A stretch of DNA of 64,000 nt from positions 8,122,001 through 8,186,000 of the forward strand of contig CM074187.1 in NCBI GenBank assembly GCA_037179385.1. Direction: 5' to 3'. Origin of the DNA: Holothuria scabra. Taxonomy: Eukaryota; Echinodermata; Holothuroidea; Aspidochirotida; Holothuriidae. The notes under the pieces were generated by a model. That model ran no database searches and was not told where the DNA came from. It saw only the letters and a list, made by a program, of their open reading frames with translations. Below, piece after piece: positions 1 through 12,500 of the stretch. The translations under genes and the position numbers were made by a program. Each line of letters starts with the position of its first letter. Within the stretch, counting starts at the first letter, position 1.

Positions 1-482
1 CAATAGCTAGCCCCTGGCAATACAAAGGGCCCAAAGAATTAATGTCGCAGTTACGCCCTGTGTGTGTTTTGATCCGATTGGATGTTTGCATTAATGATTC
101 CACTAAAGAGAACAAAAAGCCTTTTCTTCTAATTTCCATGACAGATGACCCAGGGTCTTATGGCGAAATCATTGGCCCTGTTGATAGATAAGAAACAGTT
201 TCAAGAACTGGAACTATTGAATCATGGGTCTATTCGTGACTGGTGGACCTTGACATGACAAGTTGAGGTATCAAGGACCAAAATGCATTGCAGCATGGTA
301 GTAGATCAAATGTTCTGGGCCCAGGGTCCCGTGGTGGGCAAAGAAGCATTGAACACCGAGAGATGCGATGACGTCACACCCAGTATTTTTGGTACATGGA
401 CGTGTATTTTTAGCTGTTTAGAAAATCATCACATGTCGTGAGCCTTTTAGCGTGCCATACTAGACTGCTAGAGCCACAAAAA
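1..482. other. 5' flank and 5' UTR of IGBP1
   Basis: No coding exon or known repeat could be recognised here. The last tens of bases before the ATG at 483 must include the 5' UTR and core promoter of IGBP1. I see no convincing TATA box at a suitable distance, so a TATA-less promoter is likely, but this is inference. The transcription start cannot be fixed from sequence alone. Confidence 0.4.
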
Positions 483-587
483 ATGGATGAGAAGCCGAGA
501 AAACTCTCCGCTGTCTTCGCCGAAGCTTGGGATATCTACGAGCAGTTAGAAAACTCAGAATTGTCTACAGGAGATGGAGGGTATCAG
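483..587 (+). CDS. IGBP1: IGBP1 exon 1 (residues 1-35)
   Basis: Encodes the start [12 protein letters not shown] through GDGGYQ. It aligns with the human N-terminus around LPELFETGRQLLDE. Donor CAG|gtgatg, phase 0. The exon is 105 nt and is followed by a 15 kb intron. Confidence 0.88.
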
Positions 588-3500
588 GTGATGCTATTAA
601 AGGGCATTTGGATCTAATTTAGGAGGTTCATTGGGGGAATTTTTAAAGTAACGTTAAGCGTACTGAATGTAGCTTAGCGTTTGTATGTACTGTCACCTTC
701 AGTTTAGTGTCAAGCGTCATTATACCACTGTGGGGCCTAGTTGCGCGAATTTGGTTGGGAACTCCGGGGGTCCGTGCCATTCCGCCATCGGTACTTTCCG
801 CCATAGGAAATGTGCTCATTCCGCCATAGAAAAAGTGCCTTTCCGCCCTGGCGGAATGGCACTTTGGTACTAATTTAGAATCAGTGCCCGGAAATGACAT
901 CATTTTAAACAACTTCCAACTTAAAAGAGGGAGCTGAAACTCTATTTTTTTTCCCAGAGAAAAACAAAGTTATTTTTTTATTTTCCAGTAAAATTTGTTT
1001 CTTTTTTTTTTTTCTTCACTCGAGAAGAGCAGTATGATGAAATTGCTGTGGAAAGAAGTGAATGGTTAGTGCTGTGAAAGAAAGAAAAGCAATGGTTAAA
1101 CATGGATTCGAACCACTGACATACCGGTATACACAGTATAGCATATAGACCAGGGCGCTTGCCGACTGCGCTACGAACACCGTTGCCGATGGAGGGTCTT
1201 CAAATAATATAAGTACTGTCTAATAGTACCACATACTATATAAAGACATATATATATATACGTATGTGTACGTATGTATACACATATATACAAGCATATA
1301 CATATCCCTAGAACCAAGTACGCATACATATACGTAAGTGTATATAGGCTATGTATTTAAACGTACAACGATGTATATATACCCACGTGTGCATACACCT
1401 ACATATAGCCCACCCTCACCCTCTACCTATGCATACGTATGTGTATGCATGTACGTACACATATATTGGTATGTGTATTATATCCCTAACCTTAACCCTA
1501 ACCCTATTACTATGCGTACGTATCTATGTATGACGTAAGTTCCGGACCCTAATTCGAAATTAGAGCCGGCACTTTTTCTGTTGCGGAATGAGCACATTAT
1601 TCTGTGGAAGGTAGGATAGGTTGGAACTTAACAGACTACAGGAACATGGATGAATGGAGTTTAGAAATTTGTTGGAAGCATTATTGATTGGTGCTTCATG
1701 GTTGAATGAAAGATAAAAAATCACTTTACCCAATTAGTTAGTGATTAAAATAGTGGTCAGTGTCAATGAACACTTACCTTCCCTATTGAGTACAATGATG
1801 GTAATCCCTAATACATACATATACACACGTGCTGACGTGTGATTATTTAAGTTGATATTTTTGCTTTACAAGGAAGTCTATTTGAACATTTTTCAGCCAC
1901 TGTTCATACATTTAAAAGGATTAAACTTTATTCCCCACAGCTTACAATCAAATCCATTAGTAAGTACACGTAAATTCTATTCAAAGGTTCTTACTTTCTT
2001 GAGCCTTCTTGGCACTTCCCTTCAATCTATTCAACAAACTGTTTTGGTCGTTGCAATGAAAACTCTTCTTATTTCAAAGATTTTTAAAAAGGTGCCTCCT
2101 GGTGACCCCATATGGTTTCACCAGGGGTCAAAGTCTGAAAATTTTGTTCATGCAATATTTCAAGGTAGGGAACTTACATAGATTTCCTGACCGCGTGTTT
2201 GGGCTAACGGCAAGAGCATCCGCCTCTCACGTGGAAGGCCCAGGTTAGCTTCCCAGGTCAAGTCATACCAAAGACTCTAAAAAAAGGAACCTACTGCCAT
2301 TGTGCATGATGCTTCCAATAAGCAATAGGGTAGGGAAAACAAGCCAGTGAGCCACAACTGGAAAAAAGGCTGTGATCAGTTCGACTTGAACCAATAGGTT
2401 GGAAACTGGGCCGTAAAACTAACTAACTACATAGATTTCCTATTTGGTATGTGTATTGTCAGGAAATGGTACTCATTGTTTTTGTTTTTGGTAGAGGTCA
2501 AAAGTCATCTGGGGACACCTGGGTCCAAAGTCTGAAAATCTCTTTATACTGTAATGAAATCTCAAGATGGGAAGCTTCGATAGATTTCATATTTAATATG
2601 TAGATGCATTATGGTCAGGAGATGCTCCTGTTACTTGTGGCAGAGGTCAAAGCTCACCTGGGGTCACCGAGGGTCAAAGTTTGATTTTTTTTTCATGCGA
2701 TATCTCAAGGTAGGAAAACTTGAATAGAATTCATATTTGGTATGTGGATGGCTTATGGTCAGGAAATGGTCCATGTCATTTTTGGTGGAGGTCAAAGGCA
2801 GAGATGCCAAGTATCCTGATATAGGCAGAATTATTGCGATTTTCCACCCTCGATTTAGCCCCATTGTTTTTGGCAGAAATGAAAGGTCATCTGCTGTCTC
2901 CAGGGATCAAAGTCTAGGAACCTTTTTTAATACGATGTTGTTTGCCTGTCTAGCTATGTATGGCTTTTATTGAGATCAAAAGGTCATCTGGAATGACAAA
3001 ATTATGTTTTGAACATCCTAGTATAACATTTGAATGAGAAGATAATGGTGCATGATGGCACCCTTTGAAGCAGAACATTTATGTATCATCGAAACCTCAA
3101 TGCATTTTTGCATTCTGGTTGTGTTTAAATAACACATCCATGTGGTGGTTGTAAGGGCCCTTAGGGCCTACAAAGTACATCTACAGTCAACTCCAAGGTT
3201 CACTGCAGGACATATACCTAAACCATCATGCCAATATCAAACACCTGGACTCAGGATAAAATTGTTCATAACATTGAAAATCCTACCAGCCCTTTTTTAA
3301 ATGACATACTTCCATTAAAATAGGCCTAACTGATACAGTAATACAAAAAATTGGGGGGGGGGGAACTAATAACCATATTGTGGTTTTTTTTTAAATTTCT
3401 GTCTTCTGCTTTCTCTAACAATTTGAATCTCAGTACAGGAGATCATCTGCATGAGTCTTTCAAGATTTTATTTAGCAAAATAATGAGGACAAGTAAAGGT

Positions 3501-6500
3501 GTACCTCTGTTTGTGAGTGGCCAAAGCATTGTATTGTAGCATCTGTTGGGTGTTTGGGCTATGTGTGAAATGCAAGAGATCTCAGTGTACTGCACTATGT
3601 ACGAACTCACAAAGTATACATGAAGCCTTTTCAATCCCACATTTCAAGTGCAGGGCAGAGGTATTCAAAAGACTTGAAACTTTAGGACTTAAAATAGTGT
3701 TTGCACGGGTTACCCGGGTACCCGCCCACAGTCATATTACCAGGTTCCAAATCTCCTACCCGAATCTTAAAAACAAATTGCCTTTAAAATGAATCACACT
3801 ATTTACGCCATTGCCCACGGTAATGTACTAAAATATTTTACCAATTTGGTAAACATTCTCCGAGGCTGAGAATGAAGAGAGCCCCTAGAAATTATGTGTA
3901 AGTTTGAAAGTTGTCTGTACTTCATTTCCGAAGTTGAAATTTTAATCAGCATGCGGCCTGTTCGCGCAATCGTCACGTAGTGAGTTACTTCTCACACATC
4001 ACATGTATATCACTTATACCTTGCACTCAAGCAAGCTTTTTTGACGGTGATTCAAAATCACATTGTACTGTTTCAGGCAGACATATCACCCCCACCCAGA
4101 TTGCAAAGACAGTACCTGTAACGTTCGTCATGTTAGGTAAACTGAGCCTTGCATGTATACAATCTTATAATTAATACGGTATGCCACCTCGAGTATAATC
4201 CTCGAATATGTTGTAATGGTTATACATCTGAGTTTTATGCTAATCAACACTTTGCTGCTATCTTTAAAGTAAAAAGGCATTAATGTAATACCACCGTAAA
4301 CATTTATGAAAAAAGTTTTGAAACAGGCCATTACATATTACGTTATTTTGCCCCAAAATGGCGCTTGCGCAGACTTTGAAGTTTATGTGTGAAAGCTCTG
4401 TGAACCATGTCTGGATGTCAACATGGGGCTAGCTACATAAGGATGTAATACCCCATTAGTGATAATTCCAACACACATTGTACAGTAGTGTGAGGGAAGT
4501 TCACAAACATGACGTTGTTGGTTTACAATCAGTAGTTTTGGACGTGTAAGAGAGTACCATAATACAGGGCTCTAATTGGTTGATATTTTTAAATCAGTGT
4601 TTTAAAAGGAGAAGCTTCGAGCTCTTAGTATGCTTGCTTTTCGAGTAGGAAAGCATCCTAAAATTCAATATCAAATTGATATACTGTAGACCCTGGGAAG
4701 TACTAATTTTCTTGCTTGACTGATTTCTGTTACGTTTCTTTGACTTGTCATTTTGATTTAAAAAAAAAGCGAGACGATAAAACTTTCAGACAAATCAAAT
4801 GTTTTTGAACTTGGAAATGTGATCCCTATACCTCTCCAATACAGCTGTGAAAATTATCATGCATGTCTTATGGAGTATGCGACGTTACAAAATGTTCATA
4901 TCTTTTAGTCACCGTAACACCTGGTAACCTGGGTACCCGACAGGTATGGTGGTCGGGTACCTGGGTTACCCGGTGTTAAGGTGTTAGCACCAGTGAAAAC
5001 ACTTACTTAAAACTGAAGTGCTCTCAATCATCTGGCATGCTTTAGTGGTCAAAATGGAGGTCATAAACACCAAAGTCTGTTAACCAAGAACTGTTGAGGT
5101 CTACCATATATGAAAAGATGCACCTCGGTTGCATACTATTCAAGTACTGTATCATATTCAGTTAAAGCTAATGACCTTCAAATAAAATGTAGGAGCAAGT
5201 TGTACAGTGGTAATGATCCATATCTTCAAGTCATGAGGTCGTATGTTCAAGTCCCAGCTCCAACATTAAAATTTTTCTTCTAGTAGGCCTACTTCAGGCA
5301 GAAATAAAGTTTGCCTTCACAAAAGAAAAAAATGTCTAGTTTTCTGGGTTGTAGTTAGCTATCCCAACAATCATAGACTAACATTAAACTGTGAGTTTGT
5401 CTCACGAAACTGGCATTGCCAGGGTGGCATTAGTACCCCTCTTTGGGCCGTTGCTGAAGTTCCCACAAGGGAGGATCACAGAAAACAAAACAATACGAAA
5501 CAAAACATTATCAGGACCTTTTTTTTGTGTGTGATCAACTTGGTTTCCACTCCTTGAACTTGAAACTTATGGCCCCTCTTTGTAAAAACTACATTAGCTG
5601 TAGTACCTACCATATGCATAGAGAGATTGCTACACTATTAAGCTACAATACTCGACAAAAATACATGGGACAAACCCCACTCCCCGTATCAGTGTTGAAG
5701 TTTACGGAACTCACAACACTGGATGGGGGAGTTGGGGGATGGTGATCCATTCATTACTTGTTTTGCTTGTTTTGTCCCCTCATTTTTGTCAAGGATTGTT
5801 GGAAGCCTGTACCAAGGCATATGGAGAAGTTTTCAAGTCTTGGGCAGTGGATGTCAGTTGGTGGATAAAAGTTGTGTAATTTGAAGGTAGTGTTTCAATG
5901 ACAAGTGTCACGGTAAAAGCATTGTGAAGAACAATAGCTGAATGACATTACAATTAAAGCGGCTTTTAAATATTTCATGGGATGTAGTGTAACTTATCAA
6001 GCATTACAGACTTTTGTCCATATCTGTCTTTCTAATTGGGACAGGGAAGTGACAAAAATAAGGCATCCATGGGGTTTAGGTCATAGATTTTTGTCATTGA
6101 TCCATTCAGAAGACCCAAAAGAGCCTTCAGGGGAGGGGGAGAACAGACATAATAGATAAATTACAGGCCAAAAGCTGCTTTTCAAATTTCTAAAATGGAA
6201 CTGTTACAGAAAGCCCAGAACATGGGCTTTATGATGTTTAATTCATTCCGTTAACCGTTGGGTACATCCTGAAATATGTTACCCCCACCCCCTAACACGA
6301 ACAATAAGATGGCAATTCAATTTCTTTTTCCCCCTAATAGTACATTAAAAATTGGAAATAAATGAAATCGCTCACCAGCCAGAGTATTTATTCCCCCATC
6401 CCCCTCCTTCAAATGAGCTATTTGATGAAAAATGTCTTTATTCAAAGGCCCATCCCTAATCTGACAAGCCAGTATACTATTCGGCGAAATTCAACCGTTA

Positions 6501-9500
6501 CTACTTTCCTGTAACTTGAAAAATGAAATTACAACCTGCTTGTTTTAAAGCACTTAAAACAAAAATTTTGAAATTCCTTTACCTTTGTACAGGCTTCCAA
6601 CAATCCTCAACAAAAATACATGGGACAAACCCTGTTCCCTGTATCAATGTTGAAGTCTCAGGACTGTCGCAACATTTAGTGGGGGAGTGGGGGATGGTGA
6701 TATGTTCGCTTGGTTTGCTTGCTTTGTCCCATCATTTTTGTCGAGGACTGTAGACAGAAAAGAAGTTATCAATGGTCACAAGCAAAGAACTTCAATCGCA
6801 CACTTCTTAATTTTCCCCTAGCTACAGTATGTTTCATGGTAAACATGTTCACTGAACTCTATCACAAGATTTCTTGTGTTTCTCTTTTTATTAAACATTT
6901 GGTTCTTGCAATCTCTTGCTAAATCTAATACTGCAGTAGGAGACGCAGAGTCGTCTGTTAATGTCTTCACTACTGCTCCAACATTATGTAAACTCTTCAC
7001 CGAAGGTTAACCAGAGGTTGGGTGCATTGTTTTAGCCTGCAGCTGTCCGGTATAATTTAAAAAATAAACCTTTTTGATTAAAAAAACCTTGTATTTGAGA
7101 AACCTTTTATTGATTTTAATGGACAAATAAATTAAAATTCCTTTTTATAGGTTAAGAGATTAGAAGGGAGTAGCTCTTTTGTAAATTGGAAAAGTTCAAA
7201 AGTGGATACAATATTCCAAATCCCCTTTATGCAAACCTTTACAAATACTGTATCAAGAGGAAGTGAGATTTATAGCTTTGCATGGACATTGGAAACAGGA
7301 GGGGTCTGAATTGTGGTTTTAAAAATTGAATTGTTCTCCTAATTTTTGCTTATGATAAAAGTAAACTTTAAAGACAGTGAAATGATGTTGAAAAATGAGT
7401 ATCCTTGATACTTGGAAATTTTTGAAATTGTGTACAAAATTAAAATCATAATACTGTTGTACATTAAGGTGTAAAGTCAATCTTGTGCTGTTCAGAAAAT
7501 CTTTCTTGTGTTTTCTTAATATTTCTGAAGCCAATAAATTCCTTGACAAACATAATGAGGGTCTCAATTCTCCTGGCCCTATTCATAGTCTTCTTTCACA
7601 ATTTCTTTGCAAATGGTGATGTGGTTCATTCTTCAAGGTCATCAAAGTAATTAAATTTTAAGAGAAACTTTTTGAATATTGTGCACAATGGCAATCATCC
7701 ACAAACAGTATGAGAGTGATTATTGATGTGCAATTAACATAGCTTAGGTTTTATTATAAATTTGCTCATAAGTGATTTTCTACAGGGTTCCCTGGGTTTT
7801 GGAAAAGTTGGAAAAGTCACGAAAACTTGAAAAATTATTTCAAGGCCTGGAAAAGTCTTGAAATTCAGACTTAATTGTGTGAAGTCATGGAAAAGTTATT
7901 GAAATTTCAACAAAGTAACATTGTTCTATTCTCACTTGTAACTTTAGAGTTGTGTTTACTCATCATATCAAAGGTTTCTATCATCTTCAACAAAAAATTT
8001 TACATATTTCATGTAAAATGTAACAAGGAAGGTCTTGGAAATTATTTGGTCTTAAGAAAGTCACAGAACAGTAAAACAAAATTCTTCTCTATAAAAGTAC
8101 CAGAACTCTGATCAGTGGTGTAGCCAGGATTATTGAACAGGGGGGAGCCAAACATACCGAAGGACTATTTAAGTGGAGCGCCACCATAGATTGGCACGGA
8201 GCGTACAGAAAATTTTGAAATATTGCGACCCCTCAGATGGCCAAAAATGGCATTTTCCAGGTTTGTAAGTAGAGTTTAAGCAGTCGTTAATTTGAAATAT
8301 TTTTTTCAATAAAATGTTCACTTCAATGAAAAAAAAAATGAGTTAATTGCAGAAAAATCACAGAGTTTCAAAATAAGCTTCAGAGACTTAACAAGGTTCT
8401 TGGTGTGGGGATGGGACAAAGTCAACAAATCGTCTCCATTCTTAACCGTCATCTTAGTGGCTGGGAAATAAGGTGAAGAGGGTTTGTATGAGGGTAAATT
8501 TGCTAAATTTAGGCCGATTAGTGGGGATGATGGTCAGCTGCTGATAAAGATTTATCAAAGGGAACATTTTCTACACGCACAGCAGAAGTAGAGAAACATG
8601 GAAAAATTTCAATCACGACTGTAACTTGAGAAAAAGTATAAACATACTAGTTACAATCGATGTCAACCAAAAAAAAGGAAACTGTCCACTATAAGTCTTA
8701 GCTGGATAAGTATGGGCTGATTTTAAAATCCAAAGTCGAGACGTCTATGCATTTTTTCACGAAAATTTTCAGAATCTCGTCAGTTTCCATGGTGCTTACA
8801 GTACCACCTCCCGTTCAACAGAAAGAAGCATGAGGGATATGAACTGTGTTTGTACCATAGTGGAGCGGAGCTTAGATTTAATAATCCCCATATTTCAAAA
8901 ATGCTCTTTCTGCTGAAGGTGAAGTAACTGACATTGAGGCAAACCCTATCAATACTTTAGAGAGCCATTTGTACACATTGTCAAGTCCTGCAAGTGTTTA
9001 AACAGGCCTGGAAAAGATACTTTTGCTTTCCAAGTACCTTCATTTGTTTCATACAGCTCAAATTCTGTTGTTAGTTTTCAGCTGGTGGTACATAAGAATT
9101 CAGTGTCGTAAATAGGTTTTTCCTCTTTTTGGGGGGGAGGGCTGTGGGAGGGGAGATACATTTTTCGGGGGCTGGAGCTTACTATCTAAGCGTAGCGCCA
9201 CCATCAGTTGGCACGGAGTGTACAAAGAAAATTTTGGATTTTAACTGCTTACAGATGGCTGGAAATGGCATTTGTCAGGTTTAATTGTCTTTCATTCTGG
9301 TGTGTTTTTTCTCAAGTTCAAACTTGCTTTTGAGGTACTGATCAGCTCAGTTCATCACTCCACTAGACTAGGGAAGATTTTTTGCCTGCAAAATGTAATT
9401 CTGCCCAAAAGACAATCTAAGTGGAGTGCCACCACTGGTTGGCGTGGACCATCTAGAAAATTTGAAAATTTGTACCTTTCAGAAAGTGGGAAATGACATT

Positions 9501-12500
9501 TCTCAGGCTTATAAAGGCAATCCAAGCTGTCAATATTTTTGAGTTTTCAATTGCAGATAAACGTTCACTTCAAACTAAAATTCAGCCAGGAAGACTAAGC
9601 TGTGCAGCATTATTGGTTGGCGTGAAGCGTACAGAAAATTTTGAAATATGGGACCCCTCAGACAGTCGAAAATGGCATTTCCCAGGCTTATAGAGGGCTC
9701 TAAGGAGTCGCTTTTTGAGTTTCCGTTTGAAAAAAGTTTTCACTTGAAACTTAAATTCTGCTGAACTCAAGATGCCATTCTGGGTGTCCGGTGAGGTATA
9801 TCTGGTATTTCTTGCAGAAGGCACAAGATGTTTCTTTATGGTGTCATCATTTCTCCCTAAAGTTTCAAGGATCTCCAGGAAAAGACCCTTGGTCAATGAC
9901 CCACCTCTTTCATCATGTCCCCTCAAGATATACTCAGTATATATTGCCCTTGATCATTACTAGTTGGGGGTTTGGGTGTATTTCACTATTTTCAGTTTTT
10001 CATTACGTATTTAGTGACTGCTGAAAGGCAACAAACTGTGAGTAATCACTGTCTAGGAAAGAAGAAAGTAAGATTTCCCTCAATGGCAACTTTAGCAAAT
10101 GGTGAATGAATGTGGTTTTTCACAAATTTTACACTCCGCAGACATTGATCAGTAAAACAGCCCTATTTTACTATTTGTAGTGGAATTTTTCCCTATTTGC
10201 CTTGATATTTTCCCTAAAATTAAGAAATTTGATTCGACTTTTTTAATATCATATTTCCTTTACTAGATCACTACTCGAATGCTTAACGGTAATTGTATTT
10301 TGAACATTGTATGTAGCCTAACTAATTATCCCAGCTACTGTAGCCAGGAATATTTGATCAGTCCTTTGACGGTCCATTGTCGGCCCATTGTCAGAAAAAT
10401 GTGTGGGTCTACGTTTCGCTGATAGGCATGAGGATGATTGACAAAAACTCTCTACCCATCATGCACTTTTCACAGTGTCAAGCCAGCAGACCTTCGATGG
10501 CTCTCCGTCGGTCAATTGGCCCTCGACAGACCACCTGCTTACAGGGTATCATGCATGAATAGGGAGCCTTAGATTTCACGACGCGGACCTGATCTACAAC
10601 AAAGTGACATCATCTGTGTCTATGCTGTTTTTGACCTCAACGTGAAATAATGCCAAAAGAAGTTGTGAAATAGCAGGGACAACGCAATAGGTGACGTCAA
10701 TACGTTGTAACCGACGTCCGCATTGTGCAATCTAAAGCTCACTATTATACTGTGGGCCTACGTGACATTTGGCTGATTAGTTTCGACGAGCGATCAGTTT
10801 TGGGTGATTGTAGTGCTGTAGGCTATTACAGGGTTGACACTTATGTCACTGATTGGCATTGGTTGGCATAGAGCATGCGCAAGAACTCATGGGTGTATTT
10901 GTGGTGTTGCACGTTTTAACTCTTGCGCGGTTGCACACAGAGTAGACAAACTGGAACCTACCGTCCATTGTGACTCTGTAAGCGCACCCACTGAGCTATA
11001 TAGCATAGAGCTCAGCGAGCATGCCTTACCAACTCTTTTGATGCCCAGCCGTGATGGCATTTGTTGTAACACTGATTGAGTCTATTGAAAAAGTGTTCGC
11101 ATTCAGCGTTGATGCACTGTTGGACATCAACAGAAATGCGGACCGAACCCTGGAATATGTTTACTAATAGTACAGTATGACCCTTGAAGTGCGTAGGGCC
11201 AGCCTAGGCCAAGGCGACGAAAGTACCTTTTACTTTTGTAATTTATTTATTTTTCATGCATTTTTTTTTTTTTTTTGCGGGCATGAACAGGGGGCCATGG
11301 CCCCCTTGTCCCCCCGCCAGCGACCCTGATTCTGTGTTAGAGGTTGCCACAAACACATTATCTTAAAGGAAGACTCTAACCAACAAGTTACATGTTTGTG
11401 GTCAGGGGGTGGAATCACTGTGACTTCATATTTCTAAATTTCAGCTGTACAATATCAGGCTGTGACCGGAAGTGGTCGATATGTTAAAGTTATTAGGTAT
11501 AACTTGATGGGACAGCTGAGAACCACTGAAAGACATGCCAGCATTAATCCACCTAGCTGCTTGGCACACATTCTGAAACTGTGTGTTTGGTCTAACGGTA
11601 AGAGCATCTGCCTCTCATGCCGAAGACCCTGGTTCTATTCCCAGGTCTGGTCATACCAAAGACTTTAAAATGGAACATTCTGTAATTGTGCGTGATGCTC
11701 TGTATGAGCAATGGAGTAGGGAAAACAAGCCACAACTGGAAAAAAGTGACTCGACTTGAACCAATAGGTTGGAAACTGTGCCATAAAACTCCATCTAACT
11801 AACTAACCAACACATACTTAATAGGGGCCATTACTTATGGAATACAGTCAGCTCCATCTAACTAACAGCCTAACTACACTATCTACACTTTCAAAATCAG
11901 ACTGTACCAATTTGAACCAAAACATATTCTCCAGGAAAATAAGCTGAGAAAATGAACTTAGTACAAAAGAATTTAATGATTAAACTTAAACTATATTTCT
12001 GAGATATCAAGCTTAAGGAACCTTTTTGCAACAATATTTAGTACCATAGGTCTAAGGAAAGAGTAACATAAAAAGGGTACAGAAGATTGTATACACATGT
12101 ACAGAAAATTGGATTTTGGGGATGATGAAATTACAAACTCAAAACTAAAAACCATGCACCAATCAGTTGCTACCCATGGATTTGTTTTAACCAAGAAGTT
12201 GAAAGATTAGGAGAAACAATGTTCCTTATTTTTGAGAAAATGTTTCTCTTTGAAGGCAGTCTTGCTTTTATCCCTCAAATTCTTATCTCAATTCTTCCAT
12301 CATCTAGGATTAGTGACCCATTATCAAATATCCAATGTAGAGATGCATTCCTTACACTCTACTTGTTATCATTCTATTGCTAGCTGTCATGCAATATTGT
12401 GAAATGTATGTCATTTGATGCTATCTGAGACACAATGTATCATATCATTTGGAGATAGCAGTGTTCTTTCTACAAATTACTTTAACAATTTTGTTTCTTA

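Larger units (their letters stand above)
801..1606. repeat. Inverted-repeat-bounded element, about 0.8 kb
   Basis: The segment at 801-839 (TGTGCTCATTCCGC core) reappears as a near-perfect reverse complement at about 1567-1606, giving a roughly 35-bp terminal inverted repeat. A second short hairpin (AAGTGCC, TTCCGCC, then GGCGGAAT, GGCACTT) lies at about 833-867. The interior holds a tRNA-like segment, poly-T tracts and a TATA/CGTATG-rich microsatellite. It is probably a non-autonomous DNA transposon into which other sequences have inserted. The superfamily is unknown. Confidence 0.5.
8113..11325. mobile_element. Possible hAT-type element, about 3.2 kb, degenerate and composite
   Basis: The left end CAGTGGTGTAGCCAGGATT is typical of hAT termini, and a CAG...CTG-type right end (GCCAGCGACCCTG) stands at about 11325. 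The flanking octamers ACTCTGAT and ATTCTGTG agree at only 5 of 8 positions, so the two ends may belong to different insertions. No transposase could be read. The interior holds a minisatellite (8165-9770) and a smaller MITE (10571-10733). Confidence 0.3.

Noticed and set aside
5195..5260. tRNA-like segment with 'gtggtaatgatc' and 'tgttcaagtccc'
   Set aside because: Both boxes are degenerate and no cloverleaf can be formed by eye.
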